Shown here piece after piece: positions 1-7,940 of a stretch of 64,000 bases of DNA. The notes beneath the pieces are model-generated. The model had not been told where the DNA came from. It searched no databases and saw only the letters and a program-made list of their open reading frames with translations. The stretch's first letter is position 1, and every line of letters begins with the position of its first letter. The stretch spans positions 5,926,501 to 5,990,500 of the forward strand of contig NZ_CP084061.1 of NCBI RefSeq assembly GCF_020215665.1, written 5' to 3'. The position numbers and the translations under genes are program-made. The DNA comes from Blautia parvula (GTDB lineage: Bacteria > Bacillota > Clostridia > Lachnospirales > Lachnospiraceae).

Positions 1-1
1 A

Positions 2-226
2 TGTGCTATTTTTTACTATCCTGAAAAAATAATGAACAGTGGTTTTTCCTGGATACTAAAGCTGAATCCTTTATATTGTATAATCCAAAATTTTAGAGAT
101 GCCATTTTAGGACAGCAGATGAATATCCATTTGCTGGTTTATGCGGCTATTGTTAGCGTAATTGCATTAGTTATAGGAAATATAGCTTTTTATAAAAAGC
201 AGGATCAATTTATATTACATGTGTAG
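2..226 (+). CDS. ABC-2 type polysaccharide export permease, C-terminal end (5' truncated)
   Basis: The reading frame is open from base 2, so the gene starts before the window; only about 74 residues remain. The visible end has the profile of TagG/Wzm-type permeases: a short loop with an IFYYPE-like motif and LNPLYCIIQNFRDAILG, then one final transmembrane helix (VYAAIVSVIALVIGNIAFY) and a short cytosolic tail. The ATPase gene follows after 8 bases, as expected for a two-gene exporter that moves an undecaprenyl-linked glycopolymer across the membrane. An internal ATG at 32 exists but has no clear ribosome binding site, and the homology-like region begins before it. Confidence 0.8.
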   Translation, partial: CAIFYYPEKIMNSGFSWILKLNPLYCIIQNFRDAILGQQMNIHLLVYAAIVSVIALVIGNIAFYKKQDQFILHV

Positions 227-234
227 GTGAAAAA

Positions 235-975
235 ATGAAAAAAGAAATTTTAGTTGTTGATAATGTCAGTATGCAGTTTAATTTAAGTAAAGAAAAGGTG
301 GATCATTTAAAAGAGTATTTTATAAAGTTGATAAGAAGAGAGCTTAGAAAAGATAGCTTTTGGGCATTGCAAAATGTTAGCTTTAGTGTGTCTAAAGGAG
401 ATCGAATTGGTATATTAGGACTTAACGGAGCTGGAAAGAGTACTTTACTTAAAATTATTGCTGGTGTTTTTAAACCGACAGAAGGAACTGTAAAGGTTAA
501 GGGTAAGATCGTACCGTTATTAGAATTGGGAGCGGGATTTGAGCCTCAATATACGGGGAGAGAAAATATATATCTGTATGGTGCTGTGTTAGGATATAGC
601 AAAAAATTTATCGATCAAAAATATGAAGAGATTGTTGAATTTTCTGGACTTCAAAAGTTTATAGATGTGCCTTTAAAAAATTATTCATCAGGTATGAAGA
701 GTAAACTTGGATTTTCAATAGCAACTATTATGGATCCGGAAATTTTGATTTTAGACGAAGTACTTTCTGTTGGGGATGCAAAGTTTAGAAAAAAGAGTGA
801 AGGAAAAATAATGAGTATGATGGATGGAGAAACAGCAGTTTTATTTGTTTCACACTCATTAGATCAGGTTAAAAGGATATGTAATAAAGCGATGATTTTA
901 GAGCAAGGACATTTAGTTGCTATGGGAGATATTGAAGAAATTGCACAACAATATCAGGATATGATAGACAAATAG
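235..975 (+). CDS. ABC transporter ATPase, TagH/Wzt-type glycopolymer exporter
   Basis: A 246-residue ABC ATPase with Walker A GLNGAGKST (about residues 62-70), Q-loop region ELGAGFEPQYTGRENIYLYG, signature NYSSGMKSKL, Walker B ILILDEVLSVGD and the switch histidine in FVSHS. The FEPQYTGRENIY and SSGMKSKLGFSIA stretches are typical of the TagH/KpsT/Wzt subgroup that powers teichoic acid or O-polysaccharide export. It lacks the long C-terminal carbohydrate-binding extension of Wzt and the TagH tail, so substrate choice probably rests with the permease. AGGTGA lies just before the start. The partner permease ends 8 bases upstream and a polymerase gene starts 25 bases downstream. Confidence 0.9.
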   Translation: MKKEILVVDNVSMQFNLSKEKVDHLKEYFIKLIRRELRKDSFWALQNVSFSVSKGDRIGILGLNGAGKSTLLKIIAGVFKPTEGTVKVKGKIVPLLELGAGFEPQYTGRENIYLYGAVLGYSKKFIDQKYEEIVEFSGLQKFIDVPLKNYSSGMKSKLGFSIATIMDPEILILDEVLSVGDAKFRKKSEGKIMSMMDGETAVLFVSHSLDQVKRICNKAMILEQGHLVAMGDIEEIAQQYQDMIDK

Positions 976-1000
976 AAGAAGGTAATGAAGGAATAGAAAA

Positions 1001-2773
1001 ATGTTATACAGAATTGATGAAGCGTTGTTAGTTATTAAATTAGTAGATATTCAATGGGAAAGAATTTTTGTTCATTTTAATATAGAAATTGAATTTAAAG
1101 ATAATACAATTGATTGGAAAAGTCTGGAGTTTTATGCAGTAAATGGGATTGGTGCTGCAAAAGCTAGGTTAAAATTAAGTTTTATAAAAGAAAATCAGTA
1201 TTGTTTAAGCCTTAACATTACAAATAATGGTGAAAAGCGTTGTTTACCAATTGGGACCTACAGAATTTTGGCTTGCGTAGGAGATGAAGTATTAGCTGAA
1301 TGTGCAGCTGATTTTAATTATCCCATTAATATGGAAGAAAAATCAAGAAATTTTGAATATGCAAACGGACATAAGGTATATACGATTAAATTTTATATAG
1401 AAGATGATGAAGAAGAATTGCCTTTCAGAATGCATATCCTGCAGGCATCAGAAAGCAGAGAAGGATTTCCATCAAATAAAGAGTATCGTATATATCGTGG
1501 ACCATATAAATGTATCAAAAGATATTTTGGAAGTAGCAGGGTCTTTTTGCGCAATTTATATAAGTTTTTTTCAGTGATTAATAAAAGAAAAAGAACGAAA
1601 ACCATCCTATTTATGACTGAACAAAATGATTCAATTAAATCAAATTTAAAGGCAGTAGTTGAAAGAATGCAACAGCGCGGAATGGATAAAGAATATTGTA
1701 TATTGATTTCTGCTAGAGCAGCGGCTGCTGAACCACAGTCATATAGAAGCTGGATAAAATTAATTTACAAATTAGCTAAGAGTGGGATGATTTTTTTAGA
1801 TGATCATGCTCCAGTGTTAGATTGGTTGAAATTAGATAATGACGTAAAAGTAATTCAATTATGGCATGCGGGTGCTGGATTCAAATCTTCAGGATATAGT
1901 AGATGGGGACATAAAGGATGTCCAAGCCCACAGAGTTGTCACAGGCAGTATACTTATGGAATAGCAGGATCAAAAAGTATTGCGCCTTTTTTTTCTGAGG
2001 TTTGGGGAATTAATGATGAGCTTGTTTTACCTACAGGAATGCCTAGAATGGATCAATATTTGGACAATGATTATCGTAAGAAGGTAACGGAAGATTTGTA
2101 TAAGAGATACCCTATATGTAATGGAAAAAGAGTGGTATTATTTGCGCCGACATATAGAGGGAAAAATAAAAAAGAAGCATATTATCCGTATGAATTAATA
2201 GATTTTGAAAAGTTTTACGAGTTGTGTGGAAAAGAATATGTGGTATTATTTAAGATGCATCCGTGGGTTAGCGAGCCTGTTCCTATACCGGAAAAGTTTA
2301 GTGATAAATTTATTGATGTTAATTTATATCCGAATATTAATGATTTATTTTATATTACTGATATATTGATAACGGATTATTCATCTAATATATTTGAGTA
2401 TTCATTAATGAAAAAACCCATGTTGTTTTTTGCATACGACAAGATACAGTATTCTTTTTCAAGGGGATTTCATCGGCCTTATGAGGAGTCGGCACCTGGT
2501 AAAGTATGTTACAACTTTACAGAGCTTATGGAAGCATTTAGGACAAAAGATTTTGAATATGAAAAAGTAGAGGAATACGTTATACAGCATTTTGATTTTA
2601 TTGACAGTCATGCATCAGATAGAGTAATTGATTGGATCGTTTTAGGTAAAATGCCAGAAAAGATAGAACAAGAGATTAATATAGTAGAAAAACAGATAGA
2701 GAGAATGAAGGAGCTGGATTTTTTACAGCCATTGTTGGATAATGATTTGCAAGAAAGGAAAAATACGATATGA
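1001..2773 (+). CDS. CDP-glycerol/CDP-ribitol glycerophosphotransferase family (TagF/TarL-like)
   Basis: A 590-residue protein. The N-terminal 190 residues resemble the accessory domain of teichoic polymerases; the C-terminal half is the Glyphos_transf fold with LWHAGAGFKSSG near residue 287 (candidate catalytic histidine), TGMPRMDQY, LFAPTYRG near 380, KMHPW near 417 and LITDYSSNIFEYS near 458. Family members polymerise polyol-phosphate units from CDP-glycerol or CDP-ribitol onto a lipid-linked primer at the cytosolic membrane face. The neighbouring cytidylyltransferase favours a CDP-ribitol-like donor, but this is inference. AAGGA precedes the start by 8 bases. The stop overlaps the next start as ATGA, indicating translational coupling. 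Confidence 0.85.
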   Translation: MLYRIDEALLVIKLVDIQWERIFVHFNIEIEFKDNTIDWKSLEFYAVNGIGAAKARLKLSFIKENQYCLSLNITNNGEKRCLPIGTYRILACVGDEVLAECAADFNYPINMEEKSRNFEYANGHKVYTIKFYIEDDEEELPFRMHILQASESREGFPSNKEYRIYRGPYKCIKRYFGSSRVFLRNLYKFFSVINKRKRTKTILFMTEQNDSIKSNLKAVVERMQQRGMDKEYCILISARAAAAEPQSYRSWIKLIYKLAKSGMIFLDDHAPVLDWLKLDNDVKVIQLWHAGAGFKSSGYSRWGHKGCPSPQSCHRQYTYGIAGSKSIAPFFSEVWGINDELVLPTGMPRMDQYLDNDYRKKVTEDLYKRYPICNGKRVVLFAPTYRGKNKKEAYYPYELIDFEKFYELCGKEYVVLFKMHPWVSEPVPIPEKFSDKFIDVNLYPNINDLFYITDILITDYSSNIFEYSLMKKPMLFFAYDKIQYSFSRGFHRPYEESAPGKVCYNFTELMEAFRTKDFEYEKVEEYVIQHFDFIDSHASDRVIDWIVLGKMPEKIEQEINIVEKQIERMKELDFLQPLLDNDLQERKNTI

Positions 2774-3549
2774 ATATAGCTATTATTTTTGCTGGTGGTA
2801 GTGGAGTGAGAATGGGCGCTGGAATACCAAAGCAGTTTTTAGAGGTAAATGGAAAACCTATTATTATTCACACATTGCAGCTTTTCCAATATCACAAAAA
2901 GATAGATAAAATTTATATATCCGTTTTGGAAGATTACATTCCTTATATGGATGGACTTGTAAAAGAATATCATCTAACAAAAGTCGCAGGTATAATGCAT
3001 GGAGGAGAAACTGCACAGGACTCTATATATATATCGTTAAAAAAAGCCTCGCAAGAAAATCCAGAAGATTCAATTGTGCTTTTGCATGATGGTGTACGTC
3101 CATTTGTTGCTTATGATGTTATTTCTAATAATATTAAAAGTGTTAAAGAATATGGTAATGCTATAACGTGTACATCATGTTATGAGACCATTTTGTTAAG
3201 TAAATATGGAGAAAGGGTAGATAAAGTTCCTTATAGAAAGGAGACTTATGCTGCACAGGCACCTCAGAGTTTTTATCTAAAGGATATTTTATATGCTCAT
3301 GAACAAGTTAGAAATTCACCAAATGGATATGAAAATATGGTCGATGCTTGCACAATTATAAAGAGCCAGAATATGGAAGCGCATATGGTAATGGGGAATA
3401 GAGGAAATATTAAAGTGACAACGCCAGAAGATGTATATATGTTTCGGGCATTGCTTCAATATAAAGAAAATGAACAGGCTTTTGGTTTGGGCTTAACAGA
3501 TTATATTGATGCGCGTATGAAAAATATGGTAGAGAATGGAGAAGATTAG
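2770..3549 (+). CDS. IspD/TarI-family cytidylyltransferase (probably polyol-phosphate cytidylyltransferase)
   Basis: A 259-residue nucleotidyltransferase with AGGSGVRMG (residues 8-16), PKQFL, HDGVRPF (about residue 106) and the C-terminal NIKVTTPEDV motif. The fold makes CDP-methylerythritol (IspD) or CDP-ribitol (TarI) from CTP. Its place between a teichoic polymerase and an epimerase, and the lack of isoprenoid genes nearby, favour a TarI-like role, though the motifs alone cannot separate the two. The start overlaps the previous stop by 4 bases, with AAAGGA about 10 bases upstream. The gene is AT-rich like its neighbours. Confidence 0.8.
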   Translation: MNIAIIFAGGSGVRMGAGIPKQFLEVNGKPIIIHTLQLFQYHKKIDKIYISVLEDYIPYMDGLVKEYHLTKVAGIMHGGETAQDSIYISLKKASQENPEDSIVLLHDGVRPFVAYDVISNNIKSVKEYGNAITCTSCYETILLSKYGERVDKVPYRKETYAAQAPQSFYLKDILYAHEQVRNSPNGYENMVDACTIIKSQNMEAHMVMGNRGNIKVTTPEDVYMFRALLQYKENEQAFGLGLTDYIDARMKNMVENGED

Positions 3550-3553
3550 AAGT

Positions 3554-4627
3554 ATGTGTACAGAAAGTATTAAGAATCCAATATTGTATACAGATTTGTG
3601 TGATGCTGCAAGCAGTGATTTTTTTAATGAAATAGATGATGAAAATACAGTACTTGTCACTGGAGCAACAGGTATGATAGGTTCACAAATTGTAAAATCC
3701 ATAGTATTGTATAATAGTATTCATAATAAAAATATAAAAATTATTGCATTGGCAAGAAATAAAAAGAAGGCAGAGAATGTATTTAGAGGATTTCTGGAAA
3801 ATAGAAAAGTAGATTTATTTATCTGTGATATAAATGAAAAAATAAAAATTCCTGAGCATGTTGACTATATTATTCATGGGGCAAGTGCAACAAGTTCAAA
3901 ATATTTTGTTTCTAATCCTGTTGAAACGATTCTTACGGCGTTACGTGGAACAAAGAATATTCTGGAAATTGCAAGAGAAAAGAGCATAAAAAAAATGGTG
4001 TATTTGTCTTCCTTAGAAGTGTATGGTTCACCTGATGAAAAAGTAAATTATATTACTGAGAAAGATTATGGATATCTGGATCCAATGCAGGTTCGTAGTA
4101 GTTACTCTGAAGGAAAGAGAATGGCAGAGTGTCTATGTGCAGCTTATGCAAAAGAATATAATGTGCCTGTTTCAGTGGCAAGGCTATCACAAACTTTTGG
4201 GGCGGGTGTTTCATATGATGATGGCAGAGTGTTTGCAGAATTTGCGAGATGTGTAATAGAAAAGAGAGATATAGTTTTGCATACATCAGGAAGAACGATT
4301 AGAAGTTATTGTTATACAAAAGATGCAATAACAGCTATAATATGTTTACTGACAAGAGGTAAAACTGGGGAAGCCTATAATGTTACAAATATGGATACTG
4401 TTATTTCTATAAAAGAAATGGCTGAGTTGGTTTCTGAGCTTTCATCTGATAATGATGTTAAAGTCGTATACGATATACCAGAAAATGTTGCAGAGTTGGG
4501 TTATAATCCTGAAATGGTAATACGTTTGGATAATACAAAGCTGAAATTGTTAGGCTGGAAGCCTACTGTGAATTTAAAAGATATGTATACCAGACTAATA
4601 AAGAGTATGCAATTCGATAAAAAATAA
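3554..4627 (+). CDS. NAD-dependent epimerase/dehydratase (extended SDR) of the glycopolymer locus
   Basis: An extended short-chain dehydrogenase with the Rossmann motif GATGMIG about 37 residues from this start, LSSLEVYG in the catalytic serine region, and a YSEGK active-site Tyr-Lys. It is the size of nucleotide-sugar epimerases and dehydratases. Classical ribitol teichoic loci use the alcohol dehydrogenase TarJ beside TarI; here an SDR takes that position, reminiscent of the TarI-SDR fusions of Haemophilus capsule loci (Acs1/Bcs1), so reduction of ribulose-5-phosphate is possible but unproven. I chose the ATG at 3554, preceded by GGAGAAG; an upstream in-frame ATG at 3536 overlaps the cytidylyltransferase but lacks a clear ribosome binding site. 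Confidence 0.75.
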   Translation: MCTESIKNPILYTDLCDAASSDFFNEIDDENTVLVTGATGMIGSQIVKSIVLYNSIHNKNIKIIALARNKKKAENVFRGFLENRKVDLFICDINEKIKIPEHVDYIIHGASATSSKYFVSNPVETILTALRGTKNILEIAREKSIKKMVYLSSLEVYGSPDEKVNYITEKDYGYLDPMQVRSSYSEGKRMAECLCAAYAKEYNVPVSVARLSQTFGAGVSYDDGRVFAEFARCVIEKRDIVLHTSGRTIRSYCYTKDAITAIICLLTRGKTGEAYNVTNMDTVISIKEMAELVSELSSDNDVKVVYDIPENVAELGYNPEMVIRLDNTKLKLLGWKPTVNLKDMYTRLIKSMQFDKK

Positions 4628-4648
4628 ATATGGGTAAGGTAAATATAA

Positions 4649-5710
4649 ATGGAAAAGTGCGGTGAAGGATATCATTGGGGGTTGCTGAGTAAATATAGAA
4701 CTAAGCTGATGGGAATCGCCATTATATGGATTGTTCTGTATCACGGGAATGAAATTGGAATGATATTACCAAAGCCTTTAGAGATTATTAATTTTGTCTT
4801 AGAGAAAGGAAGAGGAGGCGTAGAAATATTTCTTTTTCTTTCAGGTTTAGGGCTTTACTATTCATATAATAAGAATCCTGATATGAAAAGGTTCTATAAA
4901 AGAAGAATGGTCAGAGTGATTTTTCCATATCTTTTAATTTCGCTTCCTTTTTGGATTGGACAAGATTTGTTTATCCATAGAAATTTTTCAGCATTTCTTA
5001 AAAATATAACATTAATATCTTTCTGGACTGAGGGATATACAAGACTATGGTATTTTGGGCTTCTGATACCTCTTTATTTAATATTTCCATTCTTATATAA
5101 GTGTATTTTTGATGGTAGTGGACAGGGAAAATCAGAGGTGACAAGAGTTTGGATAATGATAGGATTAGTTATAATATTTAATATTAGTATTAAACTGATC
5201 TTTCCTGATTATTATAGTAAAGTAGAAATAGCATTGACAAGGATACCTATATTTATTATTGGAGTTTTATGCGGCTATTTTGCTAAAGCCAATAAAAGAG
5301 TGACTTATGGGGAGATAACAGCACTTTTTATAGGATATAGTTATAGAATGTTTACATATGAGTATCATATTGGAGGGATGACAGTCAGATACTGGTATTG
5401 TACATTGACGCTAGTGATATGCCTTATATGTATTTTCTGCTTTGAATATTTCGAAAAAAATCATAAACGTCATGGGTCTAGAGACTTTAATATTCTCCAA
5501 ATAGCTGGAAAATATTCTTTGGAATTATATATTGTCCATATTTGGATTAGAACATTTTTTAGAAAATATAATTTTGATTATAATTTAAATGGGATACAGT
5601 TAAACAGATATGGATTGTTAAATTACTGTTTGATTATTATTATTAGTTGCATCGTAACGTTTATTTTTGTTCAAATACAAAGTATTATTAAAAGAAGATC
5701 AGTAAAATGA
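4649..5710 (+). CDS. Membrane acyltransferase, acyltransferase-3 (OafA/YrhL) family
   Basis: A 353-residue multi-pass membrane protein with around ten hydrophobic helices. The first carries the conserved family histidine (IWIVLYHG), followed by GGVEIFLFLSGLGLYYS and a positively charged loop, KRRMVRVIFPY, the usual arginine-containing acceptor motif. Members move an acyl group, usually acetyl, onto extracytoplasmic sugars. As the last gene of the glycopolymer operon it probably decorates that polymer or peptidoglycan. The ribosome binding site is weak (GGTAAGG). It is followed by a hairpin terminator shared with the convergent minus-strand genes. Confidence 0.8.
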   Translation: MEKCGEGYHWGLLSKYRTKLMGIAIIWIVLYHGNEIGMILPKPLEIINFVLEKGRGGVEIFLFLSGLGLYYSYNKNPDMKRFYKRRMVRVIFPYLLISLPFWIGQDLFIHRNFSAFLKNITLISFWTEGYTRLWYFGLLIPLYLIFPFLYKCIFDGSGQGKSEVTRVWIMIGLVIIFNISIKLIFPDYYSKVEIALTRIPIFIIGVLCGYFAKANKRVTYGEITALFIGYSYRMFTYEYHIGGMTVRYWYCTLTLVICLICIFCFEYFEKNHKRHGSRDFNILQIAGKYSLELYIVHIWIRTFFRKYNFDYNLNGIQLNRYGLLNYCLIIIISCIVTFIFVQIQSIIKRRSVK

Positions 5711-5759
5711 ATCCATGTTAGGAGCATTAAACTGATCTAAAAATTATATTATGAGTTAT

Positions 5760-5793
5760 AAAATTCAGGGTAGTGACGGCCCTGAATTTTATT
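5760..5793. terminator. Bidirectional intrinsic terminator between convergent genes
   Basis: An 11-bp perfect stem, AAAATTCAGGG at 5760-5770 with CCCTGAATTTT at 5780-5790, and a 9-nt loop. The flanks are A-rich on one side and T-rich on the other, so it can stop transcription in both directions, after the acyltransferase and after the minus-strand membrane gene. Confidence 0.8.
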
Positions 5794-6624
5794 TTATACA
5801 GGAGTTCTATAAATTACATATCCATCAGTTATACCTATATTTTCAAAAGAATTTTCCTGTAAAAAATCACAAATAGGTGAAGTATCATATAAAATGATGT
5901 AATTAGTTTTGGTTTTTTCTATTGCATTTATAAATTTATTTTTTTGGGAAATATCATTGTAATAAACCACTTCCATGATAGCATCTTGCACTTGATAGCT
6001 AGGAGTATTTTCGTCGAAAACAAAGTTTGGATTTCCTAATCTATAAAGGAGAGTATTCCGATCAATGGTAAGTAGTAAAGATGGATCATACTGTCTAATT
6101 AACATATGAATAGTTGTATCAGGTGCAACTATTTTAGGATTTTCGTCTTCGGAATCTCGGTGTATGATATTACATATTTCTAAAAGGCTGTCAGGAACCT
6201 TGAAAAGATTATCAGGCATGGATATATCTGTAAAGATGTTTTTCACAGGACTTCCTGTTAATATTATTAGTATCGTTAATACAAATGATAAGGCATACGT
6301 ACCAAATTTTGTTTTACTATAATCTATAATATTTACACAACAATATCCAAGCAGAATACTTACAGGAAGTAACCAGAAGAATCTATAATAAACTTCATCA
6401 GAACCAAGTTTGCTGAAAATATATTTAACAAAAATAGGATTATAAATAGTCAAAAACAGAAACGCGGTATAAATCAAAAATAGATTTGTACTGTGTTTTT
6501 TTCGACAGAAAAACCATAAAATACAGGCAGCAAAAAAACCGAAAAAACAGATATTGCCCCAGTAATTATTTAAACAGACCTTGACAAAACTAAGGCCGAG
6601 CTCATCTATATTTACATCACCCAT
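5794..6624 (-). CDS. Membrane protein, C-terminal half of a DUF6077-like protein
   Basis: A 276-residue protein with four transmembrane helices in its first 120 residues, then a soluble domain of about 150 residues with mixed alpha/beta character. YYRFFWLLPV in the third helix resembles the C-terminal half of large Lachnospiraceae membrane proteins called DUF6077. It lies in the same frame as the upstream gene (6661-7734), separated by a 36-base gap containing further in-frame stops and AAGGAG placed 8 bases before this ATG, so it can be translated on its own. It may be one half of a naturally split gene or a remnant. Function unknown; related proteins look like membrane glycosyltransferases or polymer ligases. 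Confidence 0.6.
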   Translation of the reverse strand: MGDVNIDELGLSFVKVCLNNYWGNICFFGFFAACILWFFCRKKHSTNLFLIYTAFLFLTIYNPIFVKYIFSKLGSDEVYYRFFWLLPVSILLGYCCVNIIDYSKTKFGTYALSFVLTILIILTGSPVKNIFTDISMPDNLFKVPDSLLEICNIIHRDSEDENPKIVAPDTTIHMLIRQYDPSLLLTIDRNTLLYRLGNPNFVFDENTPSYQVQDAIMEVVYYNDISQKNKFINAIEKTKTNYIILYDTSPICDFLQENSFENIGITDGYVIYRTPV

Positions 6625-6660
6625 GTTCTAAACTCCTTAATTTGTGTAATGATTAAAATG

Positions 6661-7734
6661 CTAAATCGAAAATGAAAGTATACCTTTCGTATAAAGCAGA
6701 TAAATAAATCCTGTCATCAAATTTGGAAGAGTATATAAGATATACCACCCAAGACTTCGGTATTGCTTTTTTATAAATATGACAGTTAGAAAACCTGCGC
6801 TGACTGCCAGTGGTACGATCAGCATGGAAGAAGAGCTGAAAGTTACACTGCTCAGTGTGATAAAGAAAAGCAGGAATTTATAAAACAAAGGACTTTTTCC
6901 TCTGTATATCTGCAGACAGCACAGGATAATTCCTGTAATGATCGTATTGGCAAGGACAGCCTTTCCTTCATAGGTTCTTAAAAGCAAAAAATTTGCAGAA
7001 GTATAAATTGTGTTGCTGTAAAGGTTGATAAGGAAAATCCAGAACACAAAAAGTGCTGATTTTTTGCGATTATTTTCGGTCAGTATCATACCTACCTGGT
7101 AGTAAAGAATATTAGTGACAAGGATTATTATCTGAGGCATTATGACTTTGGCCTGTTTTAGTGCGTGCAGATTGAAAAACTTGGATATGACCGCATTATA
7201 ATCAGGAAAACAGGAAAACAGGTAACGGACATTAAAGCGTGACAGTTCCGCTCCGGTATAAGGATTGAATAAACCGAGGCTGTTTTTATAAACGTCAGTT
7301 GCTGCTTTTCCAACATAATAACTGGCATCCGCACTGTTGTCCATATGAGTGAAAACAATCAGCATCTGAATCAGTATACTTGCAAATAATATAAGTAGCG
7401 TCCATGTGCTTTCTCGGAAAAATTTGGGAGAGCACATGATTGCGCTTTTCCAATCCCTGCGGCAGAAGTATATGGCCAGTAAAACAATAATGCAGGAGAA
7501 AGCCATCCAGATAACTGCTAAAAAAGTCAATGGAAGACGTAATAGTGTACAGGGAAGAGCAAAAAGTTCAAACAGGGCAAAGTTAATAAAAAATCCACAG
7601 GATAAAGAAAAGAAAATGGAGTTGTGTGTCTGTTTGAAAAAATGCACAAAAAGAGAACCAAAACATAAAAAGACTAATATTTGAAATAGAAAAATCAAAC
7701 CAATTATTATAATATTCAAGATACAGTACCTCAT
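6661..7734 (-). CDS. Multi-pass membrane protein, N-terminal half of a DUF6077-like protein
   Basis: A 357-residue protein with about nine hydrophobic helices. After helix four comes an extracytoplasmic segment (HMDNSADASYYVGKAATD, then NPYTGAELSRFNVRY) that resembles the acidic, tyrosine-rich loop of DUF6077 proteins and looks like the aspartate-containing first loop of GT-C glycosyltransferases. It ends right after a helix, without the C-terminal part usual for the family, which is instead encoded just downstream in the same frame. No good ribosome binding site precedes the ATG at 7734. The family assignment is from memory. Confidence 0.6.
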   Translation of the reverse strand: MRYCILNIIIIGLIFLFQILVFLCFGSLFVHFFKQTHNSIFFSLSCGFFINFALFELFALPCTLLRLPLTFLAVIWMAFSCIIVLLAIYFCRRDWKSAIMCSPKFFRESTWTLLILFASILIQMLIVFTHMDNSADASYYVGKAATDVYKNSLGLFNPYTGAELSRFNVRYLFSCFPDYNAVISKFFNLHALKQAKVIMPQIIILVTNILYYQVGMILTENNRKKSALFVFWIFLINLYSNTIYTSANFLLLRTYEGKAVLANTIITGIILCCLQIYRGKSPLFYKFLLFFITLSSVTFSSSSMLIVPLAVSAGFLTVIFIKKQYRSLGWYILYTLPNLMTGFIYLLYTKGILSFSI

Positions 7735-7788
7735 TAAAGTTTTGTTTTATTTTATCATAATAATTGATATTTGAAAACGGATAATATT

Positions 7789-7819
7789 AAAATACTTTTC
7801 AATCGCTTGTACCTGTCAA
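7789..7819 (-). promoter_or_regulatory. Probable promoter for the minus-strand membrane genes
   Basis: On the minus strand, TTGACA lies at 7814-7819 and TATTTT at 7789-7794, with a long 19-base spacer. The -35 sits inside the spacer of the plus-strand promoter, so the two divergent promoters overlap. Confidence 0.4.
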
Positions 7820-7835
7820 CCCCCAGTGGTATAAT
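7807..7835 (+). promoter_or_regulatory. Sigma-A type promoter with extended -10 for the giant surface protein
   Basis: TTGTAC at 7807-7812, a 17-base spacer and TATAAT at 7830-7835, preceded by TGG (extended -10). Transcription would start near 7842, leaving a leader of about 100 bases before the ATG at 7941. The leader contains AAGGGAGG, two ATGCAT blocks and the true ribosome binding site AAAGGAG. Confidence 0.7.
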
Positions 7836-7940
7836 TAATATTAATATTTAATAGTTATGTAAGAGGATTCTAAACGAAGGGAGGATAATAAAAATTATGC
7901 ATTAAATGCATTTTGAGGGGAGAGAAAGGAGAAAAGAAAG

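Noticed and set aside
6625-6660. Single-stop readthrough or recoding that would join the two DUF6077-like halves
   Set aside because: The gap holds more than one in-frame stop (TAG, TAA, TAG) and a well-placed AAGGAG, so separate initiation explains it better than stop-codon readthrough.
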